A stretch of 64,000 bases of DNA from the IMG/VR virus record IMGVR_UViG_3300005617_000117, positions 1-64,000 of that record; one strand, written 5' to 3'. This DNA is from a virus. Shown here piece by piece: positions 5,946 through 14,209 of this stretch. A program made the position numbers and the translations under genes. The notes under the pieces were generated by a model, which was not told the DNA's origin, did no database searches, and saw only the letters and a program-made list of their open reading frames with translations. How positions within the stretch are numbered: the stretch's first letter is position 1; each line of letters begins with the position of its first letter.

Positions 5946-7924
5946 TGCACTGGGTTAAGCCAATAACAAAAGGTGAGGTGCTCAAAACCTTTGAAGAGTT
6001 TGGACCAATGCACGGCCTAGTCGCAAACGCTAAGCCGTGTCTCGGCTGGTTCGTTTCACAAGTCTTTTGCAATAGACAGGGCAAACCACTAAAATTGCTG
6101 CCGTTCCAGATGGTTATGCTTAACATGCTATGGTACAAGAAGTTCCCAATGATCCTGGCCTGTCGAGGAGCAGGAAAGACGTTCATGTTGGGGCTTTATT
6201 GTTTATTAAGAGCAATGTTGGTGCCCGGTTCTAAGATCGTTATATGTGGTGCCGGTTATCGTCAAGCAAAACTTGTTTTCAAGTATATCCAAGAACTTTA
6301 CGAACAAAGTCCTGTAATTCAGGAATCATTAAAAGGATGGGGCGGACCAAAATATGGTTCTGACGCTGCAACTTTTAAAGTTGGACTCTCTGAAATTACC
6401 GCAATCCCAATTGGCGACGGCGATAAAATCCGAGGTCTTCGTGCGACAGTTCTTATTGCCGACGAGTTTGGTGCGATTCCAGAAGAGACATTCGAGATTG
6501 TTCTTTCGCCGTTCACTTCAGTCCATGCTAATCCAGCCCAAAGAGCGGCAATTGCAAGATTCGTTAAAAGATTGCAAGAATTAAAGGCTCATCCAGCACT
6601 GATAGAATTAGCACAAAATACGCAAGACTTCGGAAACCAAATTGTTATTTCGGGCACCGCCACTTATAAATATAATCACTTCTATAAGCGATTCAAAACC
6701 TACAAGATGTTTATTGATACGCAAGGCAATAAAGAAGAGATTAAAAAGGCGATTGAAGAAAGATCACTTGCTACTGCTGGTAAAATGGCCGCAGTATCAA
6801 CAGACGACGTAACAAGAATGGCAAAGATGTGGGTACATTATGCCGTTATGCAATTGCCATATACAGCATTACCAGAAGGTTTCTTGGATGAAGATACTAT
6901 TAGATCAAATAAGGCATCTTTCTCGTCATATCGATTTATGCAAGAGTATATGGCTCAATTTCCCGATGACTCTGATGGCTTTATTAAGAGGTCATCTATC
7001 GAATCGGCCACGCCGCACGCTCCCAATGAAACGCCGGTCATCATCGAACTATATGGCGATCCAAGGGCCGTATACGTTGCTGGAATCGACCCCGCCCGTT
7101 GGAACGACAATCTAGGCATTGTCATATTGAAATTAAGTTCTAGGGGCAAGGAAGTTGTTTATTGTGACGCCTGGAACAAAAAGGAATATGCCGAATCTGC
7201 TAAACGAATCCGAGAGATTTGTCAGAGATTTAATGTCCAGTATATTGCTATGGATAAAGGCGGAGGTGGTGATGCCATTACGGAATGGCTTTGCAAGAAA
7301 CAGGACGGCATTAAGCCTGATGAATTAATTTGGCCTATTCCAGACCAACTAGAAAAAACTTCTGATCTTGGTGCCCCAGGTAAAAAGATAATTGACCTTG
7401 TTAATTTCGCGGGCAATTGGTCCCCCGAAGCTGCACACGGTCTTGAAGCGGCGATTAATCACCGCAATCTCTTATTCCCTTCCACGGATGGTGCAAGCGA
7501 TACACAAACTATACGTCAGTACCTCCGCTATTATAATTTGCAGAATATTAATGAGGCCGAAAAGCAAAGATTATCTGTAGAATTATGGGGCATGGATGAT
7601 TGGGAAGCACAAGAGGTTGGGGGAGAGCCTGTAGTTGGTATTTTTAATAACATAAACGAATGTATTAATGAGACTTGTGCGATTATGAAGGAAACGACCG
7701 AGGGTGGCACAGAAAGATTTATTCTGCCACGACTGGCCGATCAGCCCGAAGGGCTAGACATGAGACGCCGCGACCGTTTCTCAGCTTTAATGCTTGCTAA
7801 TTATGCGGCCAAGTGTTTTCAGGGTCATGGCAATACTCCACCTAATAACGTAGGTCTATCTACATCTTCTAAACGAAGCCTTACCGGAAGAAAGCATAGA
7901 CGCCGTGGCAGCGTAGCTTTCTAG
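5945..7924 (+). CDS. terL: Terminase large subunit (DNA-packaging ATPase/nuclease)
   Basis: 659 residues, within the usual size range for large terminases. The ATPase domain has Walker A CRGAGKTF near residues 73-80 and Walker B VLIADEF near 169-175, followed by a coupling-type segment (LVISGTATY-like, here QIVISGTATYKYNHF). The C-terminal RNase H-fold nuclease starts with VAGIDPARW near residue 378 (first catalytic Asp), with AMDKGGGGD near 436 and RRRDRFSAL near the end as further acidic sites. It packages DNA into proheads and cuts concatemers. The gene ends in TAG, which is part of the TAGTGTATT motif; almost all other genes here end in TAA. Confidence 0.93.
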   Translation: MHWVKPITKGEVLKTFEEFGPMHGLVANAKPCLGWFVSQVFCNRQGKPLKLLPFQMVMLNMLWYKKFPMILACRGAGKTFMLGLYCLLRAMLVPGSKIVICGAGYRQAKLVFKYIQELYEQSPVIQESLKGWGGPKYGSDAATFKVGLSEITAIPIGDGDKIRGLRATVLIADEFGAIPEETFEIVLSPFTSVHANPAQRAAIARFVKRLQELKAHPALIELAQNTQDFGNQIVISGTATYKYNHFYKRFKTYKMFIDTQGNKEEIKKAIEERSLATAGKMAAVSTDDVTRMAKMWVHYAVMQLPYTALPEGFLDEDTIRSNKASFSSYRFMQEYMAQFPDDSDGFIKRSSIESATPHAPNETPVIIELYGDPRAVYVAGIDPARWNDNLGIVILKLSSRGKEVVYCDAWNKKEYAESAKRIREICQRFNVQYIAMDKGGGGDAITEWLCKKQDGIKPDELIWPIPDQLEKTSDLGAPGKKIIDLVNFAGNWSPEAAHGLEAAINHRNLLFPSTDGASDTQTIRQYLRYYNLQNINEAEKQRLSVELWGMDDWEAQEVGGEPVVGIFNNINECINETCAIMKETTEGGTERFILPRLADQPEGLDMRRRDRFSALMLANYAAKCFQGHGNTPPNNVGLSTSSKRSLTGRKHRRRGSVAF

Positions 7925-7947
7925 TGTATTACCTCTCCTGGGGAGAG
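7921..7947 (+). promoter_or_regulatory. TAGTGTATT motif with a downstream hairpin
   Basis: TAGTGTATTA begins at 7922 and uses the terminase stop codon as its first three bases. A 6-bp hairpin follows at 7933-7947 (CTCTCC, TGG, GGAGAG), which would lie at or near the 5' end of a transcript. The portal start is 60 bases downstream. Confidence 0.5.
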
Positions 7948-7981
7948 TCGATATAATCGCAATTTTATTACGGTGAGGTCA

Positions 7982-10339
7982 ATGGTTAAAAAGACAAGAG
8001 GCGATATTAAGTTAGAAGCCATGCTGAGCCGATCAGCCAGTCCCGACACTATGTCACAGTCTACCGTGCGGGCCAATCAAAACAGGGCCATCGCTTATAC
8101 TGGCGGCAACGGCTTTTTAGGCGACAGCATTGAGCGTCGCTTCGATAATGGCGGCAATGGCACATTAAATAACCCGAGTGCATATGAAAGTGCCTACGGG
8201 ATTTACGGTAGTACCAGCACTGGTCCCTACGGTCGCCCAGGTGGCCTTTATAGTTCTGGTTTTAAATACCTTAAGAGATTTGCTGGTAACGCCAGTTTCA
8301 TTCATCAAATCATTGCATCCTGCGTTCTTTGCTATATCGGCGAAGGAGTAGTTCGTAGAGTTCTCGATCTTTATGCAGACTTCGTTTGCGAGAATTTCAT
8401 TATTCAGCATCCAGATAAGTCTGTTCGTAATTTCTATACCGCATGGGCTAAGAAGACAAAACTGAAGCTTCGACTTCGAACGTTCTTCTTGACGTTGTTC
8501 ACAACGGGTAACGTTTTTATTTATCGTCATTGGGCATCCCTAAAACCAGAGGACATCAAGGCTTTAAAGAGACTTGAGGCCAAGCTTATAGGAGAACAGT
8601 TATACGTCCAAGATAAGGAAGAAGACCGACAGGTGATTGCCGGTAAACCCGAAAAAACAAAGTGGCTCGATAATTTTATTGCTGCTAAAAAAGCCATTGC
8701 CCTACAAGATCCAAATACTCCAGAAATGAAGGATAGTGAACCGGCATCAAATGACGACATGATTCCGTGGGGATATACTGCTCTTAATCCATTGCAGATG
8801 GAATTGAGAGGCAAAAGATTTAAGGGTGAAAGTTATTGGGCCATTGCTCTTGATAAGAGCGAAGTCAGTGAACTTGCCAATCAATTCGGCATGACTGGTA
8901 ACAATAGCGACATTAGTTTTACGCGAATTAATCTGCCGTCTGAATTCAAGTCAAAAATTGCCAAATACCAGGGCACTGGTGTCGGTTATTCTGCCGAGAT
9001 TACTCTAGACTCACAGGATCTCAGCGTTGTACAAGATTACAAATTTGACTGGTTTGACTGGTCAATTCCCTTTGTTTATCCGGCTATTACGCCACTATAT
9101 TTCAAACAGTGTCTCCGAAAGATGGAGGCTCGTGCGTGCGAGAGCGTAATCAATTCTATATTCCTATTTAAGCTTGGAAATCTAGAAAAGGGAATGCCTG
9201 CGGAAGATGAGCATTTCGAACGTCTTGCTGACATGCTCCAGCAACCCGGTCAAGTCCAAAACATTCTTTGGAATGAAGCGATCAGTGCCGAAGTAATCCA
9301 GCCTGATATCAATCAAATTTTCGATGCCAAGAAGCATGTTTCTGCTGACCGAGATATCATGATGGCTCTTGGTATTCCAGAAGTCATGCTCGGTGGAGCG
9401 GGTGGTTCATACACAAACTCGTTCGTTGCTCTACAAACGGTTTTGGAAAGACTTGAATCTGCTCGTGATCTATTTGAAGACTGGATGCTTTCCGAAATGG
9501 CAATCATTGCCAAAGTAATGAAGTTCCGTCGTCTCCCAACTATTAAATGGGATAACAGTAGCTTGCAGGACGAGAGTGCCATTCGCACTTTATATATGAA
9601 CTTATTCGATCGTGGCATTATCTCACGCGATACGCTGTTACGCGAATTCGATACAGACTTCGATACTGAACTTGGCAAGCAAGAAGAGGAGACAGAAGTT
9701 GTGCCTCTTGATTCTGATTCTAATGACAAAGTAATGAAGAAGCGTGGCCCTTATATTAAAGACGCTCCTCCGGCTCCAACATTGTCGGGCGGAGGTGCTG
9801 CACCAAAGACGCCTAATGGTCGTCCCGGTGGATCAAAAGAAGCTTTGCCGCGTGGCAAGCAATCTAAGCCTCGCAGCCCTGTAGGCCAGAGCAAAGCCCT
9901 ATTAGACGACTATGATGATCTCTTGGGCGTTGGTAAAGATATGTTGGATTCTATCGAAAATAGAATAAGTGATAAACTATTAAGAACTAAGGGATTGAAA
10001 TACGTTAAACAGCTAGAGGCTGCTGATCGTGAACGTCTTGAAGGTCTAATACATAATGTATTTAGTCATTTACCCAGTAGTAAGCCAGAGAAATTTGATA
10101 CAGAAGATTATTTGGTACAATTACTAGAGTCAGATGGTAATGCTCGTATTAAAGCAAATGTATTATCAATCTATGCTGATAAGATAGCACGTTATGAAGA
10201 TAAGTTTGGTAAACAGCCATCTAGGGAGCATAGAAGACAGTTTATTATTAGTGCCTGGACTCAGTGTGCCATCAACGAGCGGGCTGCCTCGGTTAATAAT
10301 CAGATTAGTGTATTAAATGAGGGAGACTCTGATGATTAA
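7982..10339 (+). CDS. Portal protein
   Basis: 785 residues from ATG 7982; a GTG at 7973 in the same frame is a second possibility. It directly follows the large terminase. The core (about residues 90-540) has portal-like features: VVRRVLDLYADFVCENF, the hydrophobic run LRTFFLTLFTTGNVFIYRHW and a long helical stem-like section. Residues about 575-640 are a Pro/Gly/Lys linker (RGPYIKDAPPAPTLSGGGAA and on), followed by a helical C-terminal domain. It would form the dodecameric entry ring on the capsid vertex. The last 400 bases use more AT-rich codons than the core, which hints at a later addition. Confidence 0.75.
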   Translation: MVKKTRGDIKLEAMLSRSASPDTMSQSTVRANQNRAIAYTGGNGFLGDSIERRFDNGGNGTLNNPSAYESAYGIYGSTSTGPYGRPGGLYSSGFKYLKRFAGNASFIHQIIASCVLCYIGEGVVRRVLDLYADFVCENFIIQHPDKSVRNFYTAWAKKTKLKLRLRTFFLTLFTTGNVFIYRHWASLKPEDIKALKRLEAKLIGEQLYVQDKEEDRQVIAGKPEKTKWLDNFIAAKKAIALQDPNTPEMKDSEPASNDDMIPWGYTALNPLQMELRGKRFKGESYWAIALDKSEVSELANQFGMTGNNSDISFTRINLPSEFKSKIAKYQGTGVGYSAEITLDSQDLSVVQDYKFDWFDWSIPFVYPAITPLYFKQCLRKMEARACESVINSIFLFKLGNLEKGMPAEDEHFERLADMLQQPGQVQNILWNEAISAEVIQPDINQIFDAKKHVSADRDIMMALGIPEVMLGGAGGSYTNSFVALQTVLERLESARDLFEDWMLSEMAIIAKVMKFRRLPTIKWDNSSLQDESAIRTLYMNLFDRGIISRDTLLREFDTDFDTELGKQEEETEVVPLDSDSNDKVMKKRGPYIKDAPPAPTLSGGGAAPKTPNGRPGGSKEALPRGKQSKPRSPVGQSKALLDDYDDLLGVGKDMLDSIENRISDKLLRTKGLKYVKQLEAADRERLEGLIHNVFSHLPSSKPEKFDTEDYLVQLLESDGNARIKANVLSIYADKIARYEDKFGKQPSREHRRQFIISAWTQCAINERAASVNNQISVLNEGDSDD
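10305..10315 (+). promoter_or_regulatory. TTAGTGTATTA motif inside the 3' end of the portal gene
   Basis: A full match to the boundary motif, TTAGTGTATTA, placed 26 bases before the start codon of the next gene at 10332. The spacing is the same as at 1040, 11892 and 16206. It lies in coding sequence, so chance is not excluded. Confidence 0.35.
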
Positions 10340-11084
10340 ATATGAAAATGGCCAGTATTGTGTTTATTCACATGATGGTTCTAAGAAAATGGGATGTTAT
10401 GCCTCCGAGGGTGAGGCTCAAAAACGATTAAAACAAATCGAATACTTTAAAAACGTAAAGTCAAGCGAGGGAATTAACATGGGAATTGATCGTGAGGCTC
10501 TAGCAAACAAGGCAATCTTAATGGTTGCTGCAAAAATTAATCCAAAGGCCGAAGTTCGTAATCGTGGGAATGTAGTGTTTCCTGCGGCCTCAAAAAAGGT
10601 CAAGGATAAGAAGGATCATTTCCCAATCAACAACGAGAATCAGGCGAGAAACGCTTTAGCTCGTGTTGCTCAGTACAGTTCTGTGCCGCCTTGGTATGAA
10701 GGCTCTCTTGAAGAGCTACAGAAGGCCGTTCAGAGTGCTGTAAAGGGCAAGTACCCAGGGATTGAAGTTAGTAAGTCAAAGGGCGATGTATCAGTCAAGG
10801 CTCCGCCTGACAATCCTACAAAAGTCCCGGGCATTGAGCGACCAAAGCTAGATGGTTCCAATGACGCCGCGAAAGTCTATGCAGTTCTTGCAGAGCTAAC
10901 TCCAGATCAGCACAAGGCGTTTGCGTCTGCTCTAGTCAAACAACTTCAGATGCAACAGAGCCAATTAAGCGAGGCCATTACGTTGGCCGAAAAGCTTTTG
11001 GACGAGGGGATTACCCAGGAAGAATTCGCAGCATTGTCAAACTGGACACAGTATGACGTTCTTGTGCAACTTATGGGTAGCTAA
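10332..11084 (+). CDS. Head-region protein with DUF6582-like domain
   Basis: 250 residues from ATG 10332 (AGGGAGA upstream), overlapping the portal stop. The N-terminus carries the motif YCVYSHDGSKKMGCYASEGE, then AQKRLKQIEYF, a short module I know from the ends of phage portal and prohead-protease proteins. The middle (KKDHFPINNENQARNALARV, then PPWYEGSLEELQKAVQSAV) matches a phage family of unknown function that I recall as DUF6582. The C-terminal part is helical. It is probably a minor head or assembly protein. Confidence 0.55.
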   Translation: MIKYENGQYCVYSHDGSKKMGCYASEGEAQKRLKQIEYFKNVKSSEGINMGIDREALANKAILMVAAKINPKAEVRNRGNVVFPAASKKVKDKKDHFPINNENQARNALARVAQYSSVPPWYEGSLEELQKAVQSAVKGKYPGIEVSKSKGDVSVKAPPDNPTKVPGIERPKLDGSNDAAKVYAVLAELTPDQHKAFASALVKQLQMQQSQLSEAITLAEKLLDEGITQEEFAALSNWTQYDVLVQLMGS

Positions 11085-11093
11085 GGAGGCTTA

Positions 11094-11375
11094 ATGTCTG
11101 CTTTACTTCTAAGCGGTTTTAAGAACAACATCAATATTATCGCCATTCGTGCGAGTGCGAGAACTCAGGTATACACAGATCGTGCCATCGACTTAAATGG
11201 CGACGGTATTAAAGAAGCTATTACTTCTGTGGGCGTACCAACTGGCACTGGTATTAAAGTGCAACAGACTGTCACGGTCAATCAAGGTGCCGCGAGAACA
11301 ATCGTTGAGGGATCGGATGCAGAATCCGTTAATACTCAAGACGGCGACACTTACTACACGTTGAGTAATCACTAA
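11094..11375 (+). CDS. Small head-region protein, unknown
   Basis: 93 residues, with a GGAGG Shine-Dalgarno. It is beta-rich (TQVYTDRAIDLNGDGIKEAI, then GIKVQQTVTVNQG). The segment DLNGDGIKE resembles a single calcium-binding loop of the dockerin/EF type, though it could be a chance turn. Encoded between head genes with an overlapping downstream start, so it is probably a minor structural protein. Confidence 0.55.
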   Translation: MSALLLSGFKNNINIIAIRASARTQVYTDRAIDLNGDGIKEAITSVGVPTGTGIKVQQTVTVNQGAARTIVEGSDAESVNTQDGDTYYTLSNH

Positions 11376-11851
11376 TGGAAACTCGTAAAGAAAAAGAAGA
11401 GAAGGCACTACACGACGTATTTAAAAGTGCGGCTGACCGAATTAAAGAGCCCGGGTTTTATAACAAGGGCACTCGTAGTCCGAGCCAGTTTTGGCCTCGT
11501 ACATCTGATTCCGCCGAGCCCGGTGACGAACATAGCCATATCGTAAAGCCACAAGGAAAAGAATGGACGTATGTGCCTGTGACAGAAGAAGATAAGGCTA
11601 TTTATGATGGCCTTCATATTCATACACAGAGCAATCCTACTGGTATGCACACTCACTTAAAAGGTGGCAAGTCTGGCGGGGCTCACACTCATAGCCCACA
11701 GAATCCTCTCGGTGGCCACACTCATAAAGATATTGATGTCAAGGATCGCACGAATCCCCAGGGATTCTCAATCGATGGACATCACTATCACGACTACAAT
11801 GAGAATAAGCCGGGCGGACAACACACGCATCACCCCGAAAACTTCGCTTAA
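11375..11851 (+). CDS. Histidine-rich protein with HTH(S/K/H) repeats
   Basis: 158 residues. The first 90 are ordinary and charged. From about residue 75 there are repeated His pairs: GLHIHTQ, GMHTHLK, GAHTHSP, GGHTHKD, DGHHYHDY and GQHTHHP, with Pro/Gly-rich spacers of about 12-16 residues. The pattern G-x-H-T-H suggests repeated metal-binding hairpins, possibly of the kind that chelate iron or zinc along the axis of phage spikes. Its place in the head cluster, just before the protease-scaffold gene, is unusual for a spike. Function unknown. Confidence 0.6.
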   Translation: METRKEKEEKALHDVFKSAADRIKEPGFYNKGTRSPSQFWPRTSDSAEPGDEHSHIVKPQGKEWTYVPVTEEDKAIYDGLHIHTQSNPTGMHTHLKGGKSGGAHTHSPQNPLGGHTHKDIDVKDRTNPQGFSIDGHHYHDYNENKPGGQHTHHPENFA

Positions 11852-11861
11852 TAATTCAACT

Positions 11862-11873
11862 TTTAGTTTATTT
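11862..11873 (+). promoter_or_regulatory. Variant boundary motif TTTAGTTTATTT
   Basis: TTTAGTTTATTTTG differs from TTTAGTGTATTTTR by one base. It lies in the 40-base gap before the protease-scaffold gene, with 28 bases from TAG to the ATG at 11892. Confidence 0.3.
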
Positions 11874-11891
11874 TGATGGTTGAGATTTAAT

Positions 11892-13697
11892 ATGAATAAA
11901 CCGTTCAAGACGTATGTAACTGCTAAAGCAGAGTTGGTTGATAAAGGTTCTGACCAATTTAAAGCTATGGCAGCGACAATTCAAGAAAAGTACGGCTTTG
12001 AGCTAAAGGCTCAAATTGACTTACAGTACGTACGCTCTTGTCTTGTTACAAGCGGTATGAACGGGAATGACGATATATTTCTACGCGACGAAATGTGGAA
12101 TGCCCGTCATTCACCAGTAATGAAGCCTGCCAACTGGCAACACAAGGATAAGGACATTATTGGGGTTGTTTATAGTGTTGAAGCCCGGGATCTTGATGGA
12201 AACGTGCTCGATTTAAATCAGGAAGAACCGCCTGATGTACCGTATGAATACTGGACTGAGGCAGTCGTATTTAAGTTAATCCATCGTGATCGTGCCAACG
12301 AGATTGAGGAAAGAGCCGCAAAAGGCACTTTATTCGTCTCAATGGAAGCGTGGTTCGATGATTATGGCTACGGATTCATTAAAGATAATGAACCTACCAA
12401 GATAATCGCCCGCAACGACCAGACATCCTTCCTAGATACTCATTTAAGAGCAAACGGTGGGTCTGGTAAGTATGATAATGTTAAAATCGGTAGGGCTCTA
12501 AAAGGTATTACTTTCGGTGGATACGGATTTGTTGACGTACCTGCTAATAAGCGATCTGTGATAGATAGTGTAATATCCAACATTGAGCCTGCGGTTTCTA
12601 GCGAAACTAACGCCGACTTAGATAAGTTAATACAAAGTTTGTTCAAAGAAGAACAGGAGATTGATATGACAAAGACGGTAGCACAGGACGCGGGTACGGG
12701 TGATTCACCTGTAAATGTAGATCCTAACGCGATTGCAAAGGCTGTTGCCGATGCGATCGAAGCCCGCGAAGCGGCCAAGGCCGCTGCCGATGCCGAAGCA
12801 AAGGCAAAAGCACAGGCCGCAGAATCAGCAAAGACTGCTGCCGCGAATGCCGAAAAGGTCGTAACGCTTGATGGTGCCGTAAAGGCCGCAGAAGGCAAGA
12901 CGACTGCTGCTCTTGAACTTGTCAAGACACGCGATGCGGCTCTAAATGAAGTTGTCAAGGCACTAGCTGGTGCAACGTCAGATACGCCTCCTGAGATTGC
13001 TGCGATTGACGCGGCGAATGCTCAGAATTCAGGCGAAGCAGATTTCCAGGCCAAGATTGCTTGGATCAAGAACTCAGTAGCTAGCAAGGTTGCTCCTGCG
13101 ATGGCAGAACTAACCGATCTTAAGAAGAAGCTATCTGCTGCTGCTGCAACTCTCCGCGAACAAGAAGTTCGTGATCTTCTAAAGGACGTTCTTTCAGAAG
13201 CAGAGGTTGCCACAATGGTAACTGTTGCATCCAAGAAGGATGACGCTGCTTATGCTGAATGGTTCGCAGAGAAAGAACTATTCGTTGAGCGAATCAAGGG
13301 TGCCAAGGCTCCTCCTGCAAAGAAGGATGAAAAGGCTGCCGACAAGAAAGAGGATGTTAAGGAAGATTGCTCAATGGCTGCTGTTATCAACGAACTTGTT
13401 AAGGTTCGTAAGAGTGCGAACGCTGACGTAAACTCTGGCGTTCAGGCTGGCCCTCTAAAGAATCCGCGATTCAAGATTGCCGGTTCTGAGGAATCCGTTG
13501 AGGATGTCCTTGATGGTGCCAAGAAGGAAGAGAAGATCGATCTCACCGCTGCAAAGGGTGGGAACGATGATGAAAAAGAAAATGGTTTCCGCACACTAGC
13601 TGCGGCGATCGTAAACAATGACAAGAAGGCAAATCCACGGCCCGGCAAAGCCAAGGCTGGTTTTGATCCTGTAGACAACGAAAGTAAGGGAGAATAA
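11892..13697 (+). CDS. Prohead protease-scaffold fusion
   Basis: 601 residues from ATG 11892 (a TTG at 11880 is also in frame). Residues about 45-230 look like a prohead maturation protease: GNDDIFLRDEMWNARHSPV, then KPANWQHKDKDIIGVVYSVE with candidate catalytic His, VSMEAWF with candidate Ser, and ITFGGYGFVDVPANKRSVI near the end. I infer the protease class from this pattern. Residues 259-601 are Ala/Lys/Glu-rich and helical (KAVADAIEAREAAKAAADAE and so on), as expected of a scaffold. A strong internal start at 12666 would make the scaffold part alone. The gene sits immediately before the decoration and capsid genes. Confidence 0.65.
   Translation: MNKPFKTYVTAKAELVDKGSDQFKAMAATIQEKYGFELKAQIDLQYVRSCLVTSGMNGNDDIFLRDEMWNARHSPVMKPANWQHKDKDIIGVVYSVEARDLDGNVLDLNQEEPPDVPYEYWTEAVVFKLIHRDRANEIEERAAKGTLFVSMEAWFDDYGYGFIKDNEPTKIIARNDQTSFLDTHLRANGGSGKYDNVKIGRALKGITFGGYGFVDVPANKRSVIDSVISNIEPAVSSETNADLDKLIQSLFKEEQEIDMTKTVAQDAGTGDSPVNVDPNAIAKAVADAIEAREAAKAAADAEAKAKAQAAESAKTAAANAEKVVTLDGAVKAAEGKTTAALELVKTRDAALNEVVKALAGATSDTPPEIAAIDAANAQNSGEADFQAKIAWIKNSVASKVAPAMAELTDLKKKLSAAAATLREQEVRDLLKDVLSEAEVATMVTVASKKDDAAYAEWFAEKELFVERIKGAKAPPAKKDEKAADKKEDVKEDCSMAAVINELVKVRKSANADVNSGVQAGPLKNPRFKIAGSEESVEDVLDGAKKEEKIDLTAAKGGNDDEKENGFRTLAAAIVNNDKKANPRPGKAKAGFDPVDNESKGE
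12566..12576 (+). promoter_or_regulatory. Internal TAGTGTAATAT motif before the nested scaffold start
   Basis: TAGTGTAAT inside the protease-coding part, exactly 100 bases upstream of the internal ATG 12666. It may give a separate scaffold transcript. A second coding-region match at 18314 has no start nearby, so chance occurrence is possible. Confidence 0.25.
12666..13697 (+). CDS. Nested in-frame scaffold protein
   Basis: ATG 12666 is in frame with the protease gene and has a strong Shine-Dalgarno (AGGAG at 12655-12659, 6 bases away). It would yield 343 residues starting MTKTVAQDAG, which begins precisely where the protease domain ends and the Ala/Glu/Lys-rich helical region starts. This mirrors the arrangement of lambda C and Nu3, where a scaffold is translated from an internal start of the protease gene. 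The product would drive capsid assembly and be removed by the protease. The internal site is seen directly; its use is inference. Confidence 0.55.
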   Translation: MTKTVAQDAGTGDSPVNVDPNAIAKAVADAIEAREAAKAAADAEAKAKAQAAESAKTAAANAEKVVTLDGAVKAAEGKTTAALELVKTRDAALNEVVKALAGATSDTPPEIAAIDAANAQNSGEADFQAKIAWIKNSVASKVAPAMAELTDLKKKLSAAAATLREQEVRDLLKDVLSEAEVATMVTVASKKDDAAYAEWFAEKELFVERIKGAKAPPAKKDEKAADKKEDVKEDCSMAAVINELVKVRKSANADVNSGVQAGPLKNPRFKIAGSEESVEDVLDGAKKEEKIDLTAAKGGNDDEKENGFRTLAAAIVNNDKKANPRPGKAKAGFDPVDNESKGE

Positions 13698-13699
13698 CG

Positions 13700-14182
13700 A
13701 TGGGTCTATTACCTGCAAGACAAGTATTTGATACGAACGTTGATCTCACCGTATCCGGTGTAGCTGAACGTGGTGGTATTCTCTCATTCGTTCCGGGCGT
13801 AAACGGCCTTGGTGCGTATGCGAATGCGACTGCGGTTTCAGGGGCTCTAGTGCAGCCTGCTGGTCTGCTTCTAGATGACGTTGAAGCCATCAACAACATG
13901 AATCAGCCTGAATACCGTCAGCGTAACGTAGTTCCACAGGGCTCAGTAGTCGGCATTGCGACCGAAGGTGAGTTCTGGACGGACTTCGTAGAGCAGACGC
14001 TAGCTGGTCAGTCTGTTGGAACTTATGTTCCTGGCGATCCGCTATACATGGCAGACGATGGCAAGCTAAGCCGTAACAACGGAACTCTAGCGAATGCCGC
14101 GACCGCAAAGCGACAGCTTGTCGGCCGTGCATTGAGTGCCCTCGGATCTGACGGCTATCTACACGTAAGAATCGAACTATAA
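13700..14182 (+). CDS. Capsid decoration-like protein (paralogue 1)
   Basis: 160 residues between scaffold and major capsid genes, the usual place for a head decoration protein. Residues 16-30 (VSGVAERGGILSFVP) and the pattern of Gly/Pro turns with VVPQGSVVGIATEGEF and a final RALSALGSDGYLHVRIEL give a beta-rich fold. The same layout, including SERGGILSY, occurs in the gene at 17075, so the two are paralogues. Start ATG 13700 has GGGAGAA upstream. Codon choice is that of the highly expressed capsid gene next door. Confidence 0.6.
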   Translation: MGLLPARQVFDTNVDLTVSGVAERGGILSFVPGVNGLGAYANATAVSGALVQPAGLLLDDVEAINNMNQPEYRQRNVVPQGSVVGIATEGEFWTDFVEQTLAGQSVGTYVPGDPLYMADDGKLSRNNGTLANAATAKRQLVGRALSALGSDGYLHVRIEL

Positions 14183-14209
14183 TACTAGTTCGCTAACAAG
14201 GAGATTAGA

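Noticed and set aside
12440-12958. A 172-residue antisense frame in the protease-scaffold gene
   Set aside because: It is Ala/Ser-rich only because the other strand is Ala/Glu-rich scaffold; there is no start signal.
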